Source of the DNA: a virus
Reading direction: 5' to 3' (one strand)
Length of the DNA: 31,761 nucleotides
Virus record (IMG/VR): IMGVR_UViG_3300028394_000218
Span: 1 to 31,761 of that record
Below, one piece after another: positions 5,113-12,730 of the stretch (within the stretch, counting starts at the first letter, position 1; every line of letters starts with the position of its first letter). A program made the position numbers and the translations under genes. The notes below the pieces were generated by a model. It saw nothing but the letters and a program-made list of their open reading frames with translations, ran no database searches and was not told the origin of the DNA.

Positions 5113-5267
5113 AACCAGGACTCTACGCCAACATCCACAAAAAACAAGAACGTATAGAACGTGAAAAGAAAGAAGGCAAGCCTGTGGAGAAGATGAGAAC
5201 GCCAGGCTCCAAGGGCGCTCCCACTGCCAAAGCCTTTAAAGAATCCGCTAAGACTGCCAAAAAATGA
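5109..5267 (+). CDS. small basic phage protein (52 aa), common near terminases
   Basis: The protein begins MKPGLYANIHKKQERIEREK and continues with EKMRTPGSKGAPTAKAFKES. The GLYANIH...EKMR.PGSKGAPTA.AF..SAKTAK pattern recurs in many phages directly before the small terminase gene. It is lysine-rich (about a quarter K) and probably partly disordered. Function is unknown. Its stop overlaps the TerS start (ATGA), so it is co-translated with the packaging genes. Confidence 0.65.
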   Translation: MKPGLYANIHKKQERIEREKKEGKPVEKMRTPGSKGAPTAKAFKESAKTAKK

Positions 5268-5677
5268 CTGAAGCCGAAACTCCCCAAAAGCGTCCAGTAG
5301 GCCGCCCATCCCTTTATGACCCCGCATATTGCGAACAAGTCATAGAGTTGGGGAAAATCGGTAAAAGCGTTGAGGCAATAGGCGCTATTTTAGGTGTCGG
5401 CACTAAAACTTTATACAACTGGCGGGATGAGAATCCAGAATTTTTACACGCCTTGGAGTTAGCCAAAGAGTTTGAGTTGCAATGGTGGGAGGATATAGCC
5501 CAAATGCACATGATTGAGAATAGGGAAAGCGACAAGATCAACGCTTCAATCTGGTCGCGCTCAATGGCTGCAAGGTTCCCAAAGAAGTACCGTGAGAGCA
5601 CAAAGACGGAGATTACAGGCGCTGATGGCGCTCCACTAATCTCTGGCATACAGGTCACCTTTGTTAAGCCTGAATGA
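5264..5677 (+). CDS. terminase small subunit-like DNA-binding protein
   Basis: 137 residues. The N-terminus VGRPSLYDPAYCEQVIELGK leads into a helix-turn-helix at 33-55 (GKSVEAIGAILGVGTKTLYN plus W), the DNA-recognition element of many small terminases. A helical middle (ELAKEFELQWWEDIAQM) would form the oligomer core, and a beta/disordered C-terminus (TEITGADGAPLISGIQVTFV) could touch the large subunit. It ends with an ATGA overlap into TerL. Direct adjacency to TerL makes the assignment firm, although small subunits are too divergent to place in a named subfamily by eye. Confidence 0.85.
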   Translation: MTEAETPQKRPVGRPSLYDPAYCEQVIELGKIGKSVEAIGAILGVGTKTLYNWRDENPEFLHALELAKEFELQWWEDIAQMHMIENRESDKINASIWSRSMAARFPKKYRESTKTEITGADGAPLISGIQVTFVKPE

Positions 5678-6957
5678 GTGAAGTCAGTGGATCAATCAAA
5701 AAAGCGGAGTTTCCTGAGAAGCTCAGTTGCCTATTTCAGCCAGCTAAGTCTCGCTATCGCGTCCTATATGGTGGTCGTGGAGGCGCTAAGTCATGGGGAA
5801 TTGCTCGGGCTTTACTGATTAAAGGCGCTAAAGACCCGCTACGCATCCTCTGCGCCCGTGAGTTTATGACCTCAATGAAAGACTCGGTGCATAAGCTCTT
5901 GTGTGACCAGATAGATGACTTGAGCCTTGGCGGGATGTACGAAATCACTCAAAGCTCAATTAGGGGCAAGAACGGCACTGAGTTTTTCTTTGTGGGTTTA
6001 CGGAACAACATTTCAAACGTCAAGTCTATTGAAGGGGTTTCAATTGCTTGGGTAGAAGAAGCCCAAACGGTTAGCGCAACCTCATGGAATACCCTAATCC
6101 CCACGATTCGCGCTGATAACTCAGAGATATGGGTTAGCTTTAACCCTGAGTTAGAAACAGACGAGACTTACCAGAGGTTTGTGGTCAACCCTCCTGAAAA
6201 CTCGGTGGTCACTAAGATCAATTGGAATGATAATCCTTGGTTTCCTGACACGCTACGGCTTGAGAAGGACTCGCTCAAGCTACGGGATATGCAAGCCTAT
6301 AACACCGTTTGGGAGGGCATATGCCGACAAACAGTGGATGGTGCGGTGTTTGCTAGAGAACTTCAGCAAGCGGACATGGAAGAACGAATTACAAGAGTAG
6401 GATATGACCCATCAAAGCCCGTACACGCTGTATTTGACCTTGGTTGGAGCGATGCGACAGCTATCTGGTTTGTGCAGTTTATCGGCATGGAAACGCGCCT
6501 TATTCGATATATCGAAGACTCGCAAAAGACGATCACGGACTACCTTGCTAAGATGCAGACATTCGGCTATGTCTATGACACTCTCTGGCTCCCACATGAT
6601 GCGGAGAACAAAACCCTTGCGGCGGCGGGAAGATCAATTGAGCAAATTGTTAAAAGTGCAGGTTATAAAACAAAGATTATTCCACGCACACCAGTAGTAG
6701 ATTCAATCAACGCCGCCCGTACATTATTCCGAAATTGTTGGTTTGATAGGGAAAATTGCCATGATGGGCTACAATGTTTGCGTCACTATCGCTATGAGGT
6801 AGATGCTGAAACTAAACAATTTAGTAAAAACCCGTTGCATGACCAGTACAGCCACGGTGCAGATGCCTTTCGTATGCTTGGATTGATGGTAAACGAGCCT
6901 AAGAAACGCGCTCCACCAAGGCCAAGTTATCAAATGCCTAATTCATGGATGGCCTAA
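5674..6957 (+). CDS. terL: terminase large subunit (packaging ATPase/nuclease)
   Basis: 427 residues of the PBSX-type Terminase_3/6 family, the motor that pumps DNA through the portal and cuts the concatemer. Walker A is GGRGGAKS at 33-40, Walker B with catalytic glutamate is SIAWVEEAQ at 123-131, and the coupling motif is near SFNPE at 155-159. The RNase H-like nuclease has D255 in FDLGWSD, D309 in LPHDAE and D397 in HGADAFR. Length and motif spacing are normal, so it appears intact. The start overlaps the TerS stop. Headful versus site-specific packaging cannot be told from the sequence alone. Confidence 0.95.
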   Translation: MSEVSGSIKKAEFPEKLSCLFQPAKSRYRVLYGGRGGAKSWGIARALLIKGAKDPLRILCAREFMTSMKDSVHKLLCDQIDDLSLGGMYEITQSSIRGKNGTEFFFVGLRNNISNVKSIEGVSIAWVEEAQTVSATSWNTLIPTIRADNSEIWVSFNPELETDETYQRFVVNPPENSVVTKINWNDNPWFPDTLRLEKDSLKLRDMQAYNTVWEGICRQTVDGAVFARELQQADMEERITRVGYDPSKPVHAVFDLGWSDATAIWFVQFIGMETRLIRYIEDSQKTITDYLAKMQTFGYVYDTLWLPHDAENKTLAAAGRSIEQIVKSAGYKTKIIPRTPVVDSINAARTLFRNCWFDRENCHDGLQCLRHYRYEVDAETKQFSKNPLHDQYSHGADAFRMLGLMVNEPKKRAPPRPSYQMPNSWMA

Positions 6958-6959
6958 AT

Positions 6960-9095
6960 ATGAGCGATTCCCAATCGGATTACGATCCAATCATTGACGA
7001 GGCTAAACAATTCCTCAAGCTCTGCAACGATGCGGAGACAATGAACCGCCAACAAGGGTTAGAAGACCTCAAGTTTGTTTCCGCTGGTGAGCAGTGGCCC
7101 GTTGAACTACAAAATAGCCGTAACCTTGAATCACGGCCCATTTTGACGATTAACAAGCTCGATGGTTATTGCCGACAAGTCACAAACCAACAAAGACAAC
7201 AACGCCCACGGATTAAAGTCCACGGGATGAATAACCAAGCGGACGCAAAGACTGCGGATGTGCTAGAAGGCATCTGTCGGCACATTGAGGTTAACTCTAA
7301 CGCTGATAATGCCTACGACACCGCTTTTGATTACGCTGTGCGAATGGGATGGGGTTATATCCGGCTGATTACTAAATACCTTAGTGACGAGAGTTTCGAT
7401 CAGGAAATTTACATTGACGCTGTGGATAACCCGTTCACAGTTTACTTTGACCCTAATTCAACCCGCATTGATGGTTCAGATGCGGAGCGTTGCTTAATCA
7501 CCACAATGATTAGCAAAGAGAAGTTCAAAGTCATGTACCCAGATGCGGACGATGGCAACGGCACATCCTTTAGCCAACGGGGAACGGGTGATTCTCAGTC
7601 TGAGTGGATTACAAAAGAGGACATTCGGGTTGCGGAATACTATTACGCTGTAATGGAAAAGGCCAAGCTCTATCTATTGAGCGATGGCACTACCCAATAT
7701 GCGGATGGCAAAGACTTCTTTGCTCGGGTTGAGGCATCTGGCTTGACTATTGAAAATGAGCGCGAATCTTACAAGCGCACAATTAAATACAAAAAACTAA
7801 CCGCCATCGAGATTCTTGAGGAACGTGATTGGCCTAGCCGTTACATTCCGATTGTTCCGGTTTACGGTCGTCATGTTGTAGTTGGTGACAAGCGCCACAA
7901 GTTTGGTATCGTTCGCCATGCCAAAGATGCACAACGGATGTATAACTTCTGGCAGACCACCATCACTGAATCGGTGGCATTGGCTCCAAAGGCCAAATGG
8001 ATCATGGCAGAAGGCCAAGACGAAGGCCACGAAAACGAATGGGCGGCTGCTAACGTTAAATCATTCCCACTGCTCCGTTACAAACAAACGGACATTGATG
8101 GTCAACCCGCGCCTGCACCAACTCGCCTTCAGCCTGAACCGCCCCCAGCAGGCGTTATGGCGGCTTCACAGGCCATTAACCAAGACATTGCCACTCTAAT
8201 GGGCATTTACGACCCGTCACAGCAGATGCCTGGCAACATTTCCGGCAAAGCCTTGAATGGTCAGCAACAACAAGTTGACCTTACTAACTTTGACTTTTAC
8301 GACAACCTTACAAAGTCAATTGCTCATGTTGGTAAGATCATTCTCGACTTGACTCCTAAGATTTACGACACTCAACGGGTGATGCGAATCATTGGCGCTG
8401 ATGGTAAACCGGACTTGGTGACCATTAACGAAGCCAAACAAAATGCGGAAGGCGTTTGGCAAGTGCTTCACGACCTAACAATTGGGCAATATGATGTGGT
8501 GATGGAGACAGGGCCAGGCTACAACAGCAAGCGTCAAGCCGCCGTGGAATCCATGATGCCTTTATTTTCTGGCAATGCGGAATTGTTCCATGTTGCCGGA
8601 GATTTGTTGTTCAGGAACATGGAGTTCCCAGGCGCTGAGACTATTGCCGACCGTTTGGCGGCGGCTAACCCATTGGCCCAGATTGACGATAAATCAGACA
8701 TTCCTCCGCAAATACAGATGCAATTGGCACAAGGTAAACAGCAAGTTGACCAACTCAATCAGCAAGTTCAAGCAATGCAAATGGCGATTAAACAACGTCA
8801 GGATATTGAGCAAGTCAAACAAGACAACGAAACTAAACGTGAGTTGCTCCGTCAGACCGCCAAAGCGCACAACACCGAGACTATGGCTGAAGTAAAGGTC
8901 AACGACCAGAATACTCGTGCCATCACTAGCCAAAACAAGACGGAAATTGATGCAATTGTTCAGCTATTGTTGCACCACATGGACACGTCAAGACTTCAGC
9001 AAGAGATTGAAAAGCGTAATGTTGACCAATACGAAGCAATGCAAATTGCGGCACAAGACATTGAATCGGGTTCAAATCCGTTGACGCAACAATGA
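6960..9095 (+). CDS. P22-type portal protein
   Basis: About 711 residues from the ATG at 6960 (MSDSQSDYDP), just after the TerL stop. An in-frame ATG at 6945 would overlap TerL and add five residues. P22-like features include QGLEDLKFVSAGEQWP near the N-terminus, RPILTINKLDGYCRQVTNQQ followed by a run of basic residues, NPFTVYFDPNSTRIDGSDAE, and NISGKALNGQQQQVDLTNFD. The long C-terminal part (after about residue 580) is glutamine-rich and helical, as in the barrel of P22 gp1, which extends into the capsid. The protein forms the dodecameric DNA channel docking TerL and the gp4-like factor. Confidence 0.93.
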   Translation: MSDSQSDYDPIIDEAKQFLKLCNDAETMNRQQGLEDLKFVSAGEQWPVELQNSRNLESRPILTINKLDGYCRQVTNQQRQQRPRIKVHGMNNQADAKTADVLEGICRHIEVNSNADNAYDTAFDYAVRMGWGYIRLITKYLSDESFDQEIYIDAVDNPFTVYFDPNSTRIDGSDAERCLITTMISKEKFKVMYPDADDGNGTSFSQRGTGDSQSEWITKEDIRVAEYYYAVMEKAKLYLLSDGTTQYADGKDFFARVEASGLTIENERESYKRTIKYKKLTAIEILEERDWPSRYIPIVPVYGRHVVVGDKRHKFGIVRHAKDAQRMYNFWQTTITESVALAPKAKWIMAEGQDEGHENEWAAANVKSFPLLRYKQTDIDGQPAPAPTRLQPEPPPAGVMAASQAINQDIATLMGIYDPSQQMPGNISGKALNGQQQQVDLTNFDFYDNLTKSIAHVGKIILDLTPKIYDTQRVMRIIGADGKPDLVTINEAKQNAEGVWQVLHDLTIGQYDVVMETGPGYNSKRQAAVESMMPLFSGNAELFHVAGDLLFRNMEFPGAETIADRLAAANPLAQIDDKSDIPPQIQMQLAQGKQQVDQLNQQVQAMQMAIKQRQDIEQVKQDNETKRELLRQTAKAHNTETMAEVKVNDQNTRAITSQNKTEIDAIVQLLLHHMDTSRLQQEIEKRNVDQYEAMQIAAQDIESGSNPLTQQ

Positions 9096-9099
9096 TTTA

Positions 9100-9140
9100 G
9101 TGGTAGATTAACCACAAACCTTACCCGTGAGGTTCACGGG
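9100..9140 (+). promoter_or_regulatory. tandem hairpins before the scaffold gene
   Basis: Two inverted repeats fill the gap: GTGGT (9100-9104) with ACCAC (9111-9115), and a perfect 7-base stem CCCGTGA (9124-9130) with TCACGGG (9134-9140) around GGT. The second ends 10 bases before the Shine-Dalgarno GAGG (9151-9154). There is no T-run, so they are not intrinsic terminators. Translational control of scaffold synthesis is an inference. Confidence 0.5.
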
Positions 9141-9160
9141 GCAAATCCTTGAGGCAACTC

Positions 9161-10063
9161 ATGCAAAGCGAAAAAGAAGCTGGTCAGGTACTGACTAGCG
9201 AGAATGCGGCAGATTTTTACTTCTCAAAAATGGGAATAGCTCCTAAATCTGAGCCTGTGGCTGAAGTTGAGGCAACTCCTTCAGAGCCAGTTGAAGAAAA
9301 TAGCGAGAGTGTTTCTGAAGAAGAAAAAGAAGCCAAACCGACAGAGGAACGTAAACCGAATCCAAAACTCGAAAAGCGTTTTACAGATATAACCCGCCAA
9401 CGGGAGGAAGCGCGAAAAGAAGCGCAAACCGAACGTGACGCAAGGGTGAAACTGGAAGAAGAAGTAAAGGCTTTGCGACAACAATCAACGCCAAAAGCAA
9501 CGAATGTAGAAGCAAAGCCTCAGCCAAACCAATTTGAGGATGCTTTTGAATATGCAGAAGCACTCGCAGAGTGGTCAACTGAGCAAGCGTTAGTAAGACG
9601 AGATCAAGAAGATGTAAATCGTAGGGCCGATGCGGAACGCCAAAAAGTCATTCAGACTTGGGCCTCCAAAGTGGCAACAGCGAAATCCGAGCTTCCTGAT
9701 TTTGATGACATGGTGGCATCTAGTGATGTGGTCGTTCCCGATCATGTTCGTGATGCAATTTTAGAGAGTGAAGTGGGGCCACGAATTCTTTATGAACTCG
9801 CTGACAACGCTGAACTTGCTAAAAAGATCACCGGAATGTCGCTAAGTGCTTCTTTGCGCGAGATTGGAAAGTTAGAGGCAAGGTTTGAGAGCAAAACTGA
9901 GACTAAGCCAAGTAATCCTGTCGGAAGAAGTAAAGCACCAACGCCGATCAATCCGATTCGGGGCACTGGAAGTAGCATGAGTGTAGAAGTGGACTCCAAT
10001 GGAGCATTCCACGGCACATATCAGGCATGGAAAGCGGCCCGTAAAGCCGGAAAGATTCGGTAA
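9161..10063 (+). CDS. scaffolding protein
   Basis: About 300 residues from the ATG at 9161, chosen because GAGG lies 6 bases upstream; a TTG at 9149 is in frame but has no such site. The first 90 residues are very acidic (E/S/P-rich), then come basic coiled-coil segments (FTDITRQREEARKEAQTERD, VKLEEEVKALRQQ), a helical middle and a C-terminal region ending AWKAARKAGKIR. A basic helix at the C-terminus is what P22-like scaffolds use to bind coat protein. The position between portal and coat agrees. Primary sequence similarity among scaffolds is low, so the call rests on order, charge pattern and coiled coil. Confidence 0.85.
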   Translation: MQSEKEAGQVLTSENAADFYFSKMGIAPKSEPVAEVEATPSEPVEENSESVSEEEKEAKPTEERKPNPKLEKRFTDITRQREEARKEAQTERDARVKLEEEVKALRQQSTPKATNVEAKPQPNQFEDAFEYAEALAEWSTEQALVRRDQEDVNRRADAERQKVIQTWASKVATAKSELPDFDDMVASSDVVVPDHVRDAILESEVGPRILYELADNAELAKKITGMSLSASLREIGKLEARFESKTETKPSNPVGRSKAPTPINPIRGTGSSMSVEVDSNGAFHGTYQAWKAARKAGKIR

Positions 10064-10090
10064 CCATGTTTTTTAATTTAAGGAAATGAA

Positions 10091-11323
10091 ATGAGCAATA
10101 CTCTGCTTACCATTAGCAAGATCACCAACGAAGCGTTGATGGTCTTGGAAAACGAGTTGACTTTCACCTCAGAAGTAGACCGTAATTATGATGACCAATT
10201 CGCCGTTGTCGGTGGCAAGATCGGTAACACGGTCAATGTCCGCAGGCCAGGCAGGTTCATCGGAACAACTGGCCCCGCTTTGAACGTTGAAGACTTCAAT
10301 GAGACTAGCGTTCCCGTTACTTTGTCCACACAATTCCACGTTGATACCCAATTCACCACACAAGATTTGGCTCTGTCTCTGGATATGTTCTCTGATCGCG
10401 TTCTGAAGCCTGCTGTGGCTGCTATCGCTAACAAGATTGACCGTGATGGTTTGTCCTTGGCGGCTTCTCAGACTGCCAACATTGTTGGTGTCGCTGGTAC
10501 TCCTCCAACTGGTCTGATTACCTATCTGACCGCTGGCGCTTACCTCGACTCTGAAGGCGCTCCTCGTGACGGTCGCCGTTCATGTATCGTTGAACCCTTT
10601 ACATCTGCCACCATCGTTGACTCTTTGAAGGGCTTGTTTGTCCCTCAAGAGGCTATTGGCGAGCAGTACCGTAAGGGTTTGATGGGCCGTGACTCTGCTG
10701 GGGTGAATTGGAAGCTCGATCAGAACGTTGTGTCTCAGACATTCGGTTCTTGGTCGGCAAACACCATTGCTTGCAACGTGACTACCGCCACTGGCTTTCT
10801 GACCTCCGGTTGGGCACAGTATTCCACCATCGCTTTGACTGCTTCATCTGCTTCTACCCTGAATGCGGGTGATGTGTTCACAATCCCTGGTGTGTTTGCT
10901 GTTAACCCACAAAACCGTCAGTCTTATGGCAAGCTGCGTAACTTTGTGGTTCAGTCCACCACTGCTGTTGGCACTTCTGCTACTAACGTAGTGGTTAGCC
11001 CCGCCATCATCACTAGCGGTCAGTTCCAAAACGTCAACGTGACTACTACCAGCTCACAAAACATCACAGCGTTTAACAACACTGGCGTGTCTAGCCCACA
11101 GAACATAATGATGCACCGCAATGCGTTTACGCTGGCGGTGGCTGACCTGGAGTTGCCTGATGGCGTTCACTTTGCTGGTCGTGCTAGTGATAAAGAAATT
11201 GGATTGTCAATGCGTGTAGTACGTCAATATACAATTAACAACGATTCAATTCCAACACGTTTGGATGTGCTTTATGGTTGGGCGCCTCTCTATCCTGAGT
11301 TGTCTTGCCGCATTGCTGCTTAA
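10091..11323 (+). CDS. major capsid protein, P22 coat family
   Basis: 410 residues with a good Shine-Dalgarno (AAGGAAATGAA). The N-terminus LTISKITNEALMVLENELTF, the following GGKIGNTVNVRRPGRF and the segment TQFTTQDLALSLDMFSDRV are diagnostic of P22 gp5-like coats (HK97 fold with an inserted I-domain). GDVFTIPGVFAVNPQNRQSY near residues 258-277 is the conserved stretch of the inserted domain. About 410 monomers assemble on the scaffold into the procapsid. P22 coat is a GroEL/GroES client, which makes the nearby phage GroES-like gene notable. Intact, and codon use looks optimised, as expected for a highly expressed gene. Confidence 0.95.
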   Translation: MSNTLLTISKITNEALMVLENELTFTSEVDRNYDDQFAVVGGKIGNTVNVRRPGRFIGTTGPALNVEDFNETSVPVTLSTQFHVDTQFTTQDLALSLDMFSDRVLKPAVAAIANKIDRDGLSLAASQTANIVGVAGTPPTGLITYLTAGAYLDSEGAPRDGRRSCIVEPFTSATIVDSLKGLFVPQEAIGEQYRKGLMGRDSAGVNWKLDQNVVSQTFGSWSANTIACNVTTATGFLTSGWAQYSTIALTASSASTLNAGDVFTIPGVFAVNPQNRQSYGKLRNFVVQSTTAVGTSATNVVVSPAIITSGQFQNVNVTTTSSQNITAFNNTGVSSPQNIMMHRNAFTLAVADLELPDGVHFAGRASDKEIGLSMRVVRQYTINNDSIPTRLDVLYGWAPLYPELSCRIAA

Positions 11324-11345
11324 TCATTTTTAAAGGAAAAATATC

Positions 11346-11789
11346 ATGGCTAATCCAGGACCAGCTTCCACCATTGCCGCCCACCCACAGAATGTCTTGT
11401 CAAACCAAGCTCTGCGCGTAATCGGCACAATCAAAAACGTTCCCGCTAACGCTGTTGCTAGCTACGCAATCCCTGTCGCCAACTCATCGGTGTTCTTGTT
11501 GCAATCCCTGATTGTTACTAACCTGAACAACGCTGGCGCTGCCGTAACCCCAACGGGTTTGGCTATGGGCATTGCTACAACTTCTGGCGGTTCTAGCTTG
11601 TACGGTGCTATCACCGCTGCAAACTTGGCCTCTATTGCTGGCGCGTCTTTGGTTGCTCCTACTGCTCAAACAACTGCAAACACTGTTCAGAATTTGTACC
11701 TGAACGTGACTGCGGCTTTGACCACAGCAGTGCCAGGCGCTACCTTTGACGTTTACGTCTACGGTTACGACTTCAGCGTCCCATTCTAA
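11346..11789 (+). CDS. putative head decoration protein
   Basis: 147 residues, nearly all small and hydrophobic or Ser/Thr-rich, with regular beta-strand alternation (NVPANAVASYAIPVANSSVF; FDVYVYGYDFSVPF). There are no charged clusters, signal peptide or membrane segment. It lies directly after the coat gene with Shine-Dalgarno AAAGGAAAAA and is closed by an intrinsic terminator. Placement and composition suggest a capsid decoration or stabilisation protein with a beta-sandwich fold. A head-completion role cannot be excluded, and no named family is recognised. Confidence 0.7.
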   Translation: MANPGPASTIAAHPQNVLSNQALRVIGTIKNVPANAVASYAIPVANSSVFLLQSLIVTNLNNAGAAVTPTGLAMGIATTSGGSSLYGAITAANLASIAGASLVAPTAQTTANTVQNLYLNVTAALTTAVPGATFDVYVYGYDFSVPF

Positions 11790-11807
11790 ATAGGACGTTA
11801 TGCTGAA

Positions 11808-11846
11808 AGAAAAAGCCGTCCTCAAAAGGGGTGGCTTTTTTCTTTT
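11808..11846 (+). terminator. intrinsic terminator after the first decoration gene
   Basis: AAAAAGCC pairs with GGCTTTTT, extended inward by G-T wobbles and C-G pairs (TCC with GGG), around a TCAAAA loop. It is followed by TTTTTCTTTT. It lies 20 bases after the stop at 11789. The A-rich upstream arm could also allow function in the reverse direction. Confidence 0.85.
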
Positions 11847-11851
11847 AAAGG

Positions 11852-11857
11852 TATAAT
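11852..11857 (+). promoter_or_regulatory. candidate -10 element after the terminator
   Basis: A perfect TATAAT lies a few bases beyond the terminator T-run and 26 bases before the next ATG at 11883. No convincing -35 is present at the right distance (GGGTGG region), so activity would need an activator, an extended -10, or chance must be accepted. A new transcript starting here would separate the following genes from the capsid message. Confidence 0.3.
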
Positions 11858-11882
11858 TTAAACATTCTGCAAAGGAATAATC

Positions 11883-12323
11883 ATGGCAAATTCTCAAGCT
11901 ATTGGCGCGGCTTACTTAGATCAAAACATCATTGGTGCTAATTATTCGCTCGTAAATTCGGTTACTGGTCAAGTTGGTTACACAACCGGAAGCCCATCAA
12001 TTTCCGTCACATCTGTTACTCAAATTACAAGCAAAGCAACTGGCGTAACTATCAATGCAGCCGCTGGTCAAATTGTTACTCACAATGCTGCTCTCGCAGC
12101 AGGTGCTGAAGTGGCATTTGTGGTTACAAACAATATGGTTAGCGGATACGACATTCCTGTTTTGGCTGTTGCTTCGGGCGGCGCTACCGCCGGAACTTAT
12201 TTGCTTTCTGTTGCCGCAGTTGCAAATGGTTCATTTACTGTTGTAATTTCCAATTCAAGCACTGGCTCTTTGAGTGAAGCTCTGACGCTGAATTTTGGCA
12301 TCTTGCACGTTGCTCAACTGTAA
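11883..12323 (+). CDS. putative virion beta-sandwich protein
   Basis: 146 residues with Shine-Dalgarno AAAGGAA. Ser/Thr/Val/Ala-rich with regular strands: GVTINAAAGQIVTHNAALAAG near 58-78, then EVAFVVTNNMVSGYDIPVLA and SFTVVISNSSTGSLSEAL. The phrase ITINAAAGQIVTHNA-L-AGAEV is common in small uncharacterised phage virion proteins. It is probably a head-decoration or fibre-anchoring protein. It shares no clear sequence repeat with the preceding gene but has the same style and size, so an old duplication is possible. Confidence 0.65.
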   Translation: MANSQAIGAAYLDQNIIGANYSLVNSVTGQVGYTTGSPSISVTSVTQITSKATGVTINAAAGQIVTHNAALAAGAEVAFVVTNNMVSGYDIPVLAVASGGATAGTYLLSVAAVANGSFTVVISNSSTGSLSEALTLNFGILHVAQL

Positions 12324-12325
12324 TC

Positions 12326-12682
12326 ATGTCTAACACTACTGTAATCCGAATTGGTGGCAAAACCGTAGCACTCAGTGTTACGGCTTCTGCTCACGCTGCG
12401 GTGCAGTTGACAGGAAACACAAATGACCAAATTAACTTCGTTTCGTGCCTAAATACAGGTGCTGTAAGCGTAGCGATTCGGTTTAGTCCACTGTCTACTG
12501 ATGCGGCAACGTTGCCTGTTGATGGAACCGTTGGTGACTTTTTGTTACCTCCGCTAATGACAAGGCCAATTGTTTTGGCTTGTCCTCCTATTAATATGCA
12601 AATCCCATGCTATGTAACGGCTATCGGCTCTGCCGCTGGCCCAAGCCTAGTTTATTTGACTCCAGCAGTGGATCAATCGTAA
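12326..12682 (+). CDS. small beta-rich virion protein, hypothetical
   Basis: 118 residues starting 2 bases after the previous stop, so probably coupled. Features are RIGGKTVALSVTASAHAAVQ and FLLPPLMTRPIVLACPPINM, with beta alternation and three cysteines (residues about 41, 85 and 95). No family is recognised. An intrinsic terminator follows immediately. As the third small protein between coat and fibre genes it may be a minor decoration, head-completion or adaptor protein, but the sequence does not decide. Confidence 0.6.
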   Translation: MSNTTVIRIGGKTVALSVTASAHAAVQLTGNTNDQINFVSCLNTGAVSVAIRFSPLSTDAATLPVDGTVGDFLLPPLMTRPIVLACPPINMQIPCYVTAIGSAAGPSLVYLTPAVDQS

Positions 12683-12689
12683 TGAATAG

Positions 12690-12713
12690 CGCCACTCCGG
12701 TGGCGTTTTTTTT
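12690..12713 (+). terminator. intrinsic terminator before the fibre gene
   Basis: CGCCAC (12690-12695) pairs with GTGGCG (12700-12705) around the tetraloop TCCG, followed by eight T residues. It lies 8 bases after the stop at 12682 and 18 bases before the next ATG. UUCG-type stable loops such as this favour termination. The long late transcript must read through it or restart. Confidence 0.9.
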
Positions 12714-12730
12714 GACTGCAAGGTAATCCT

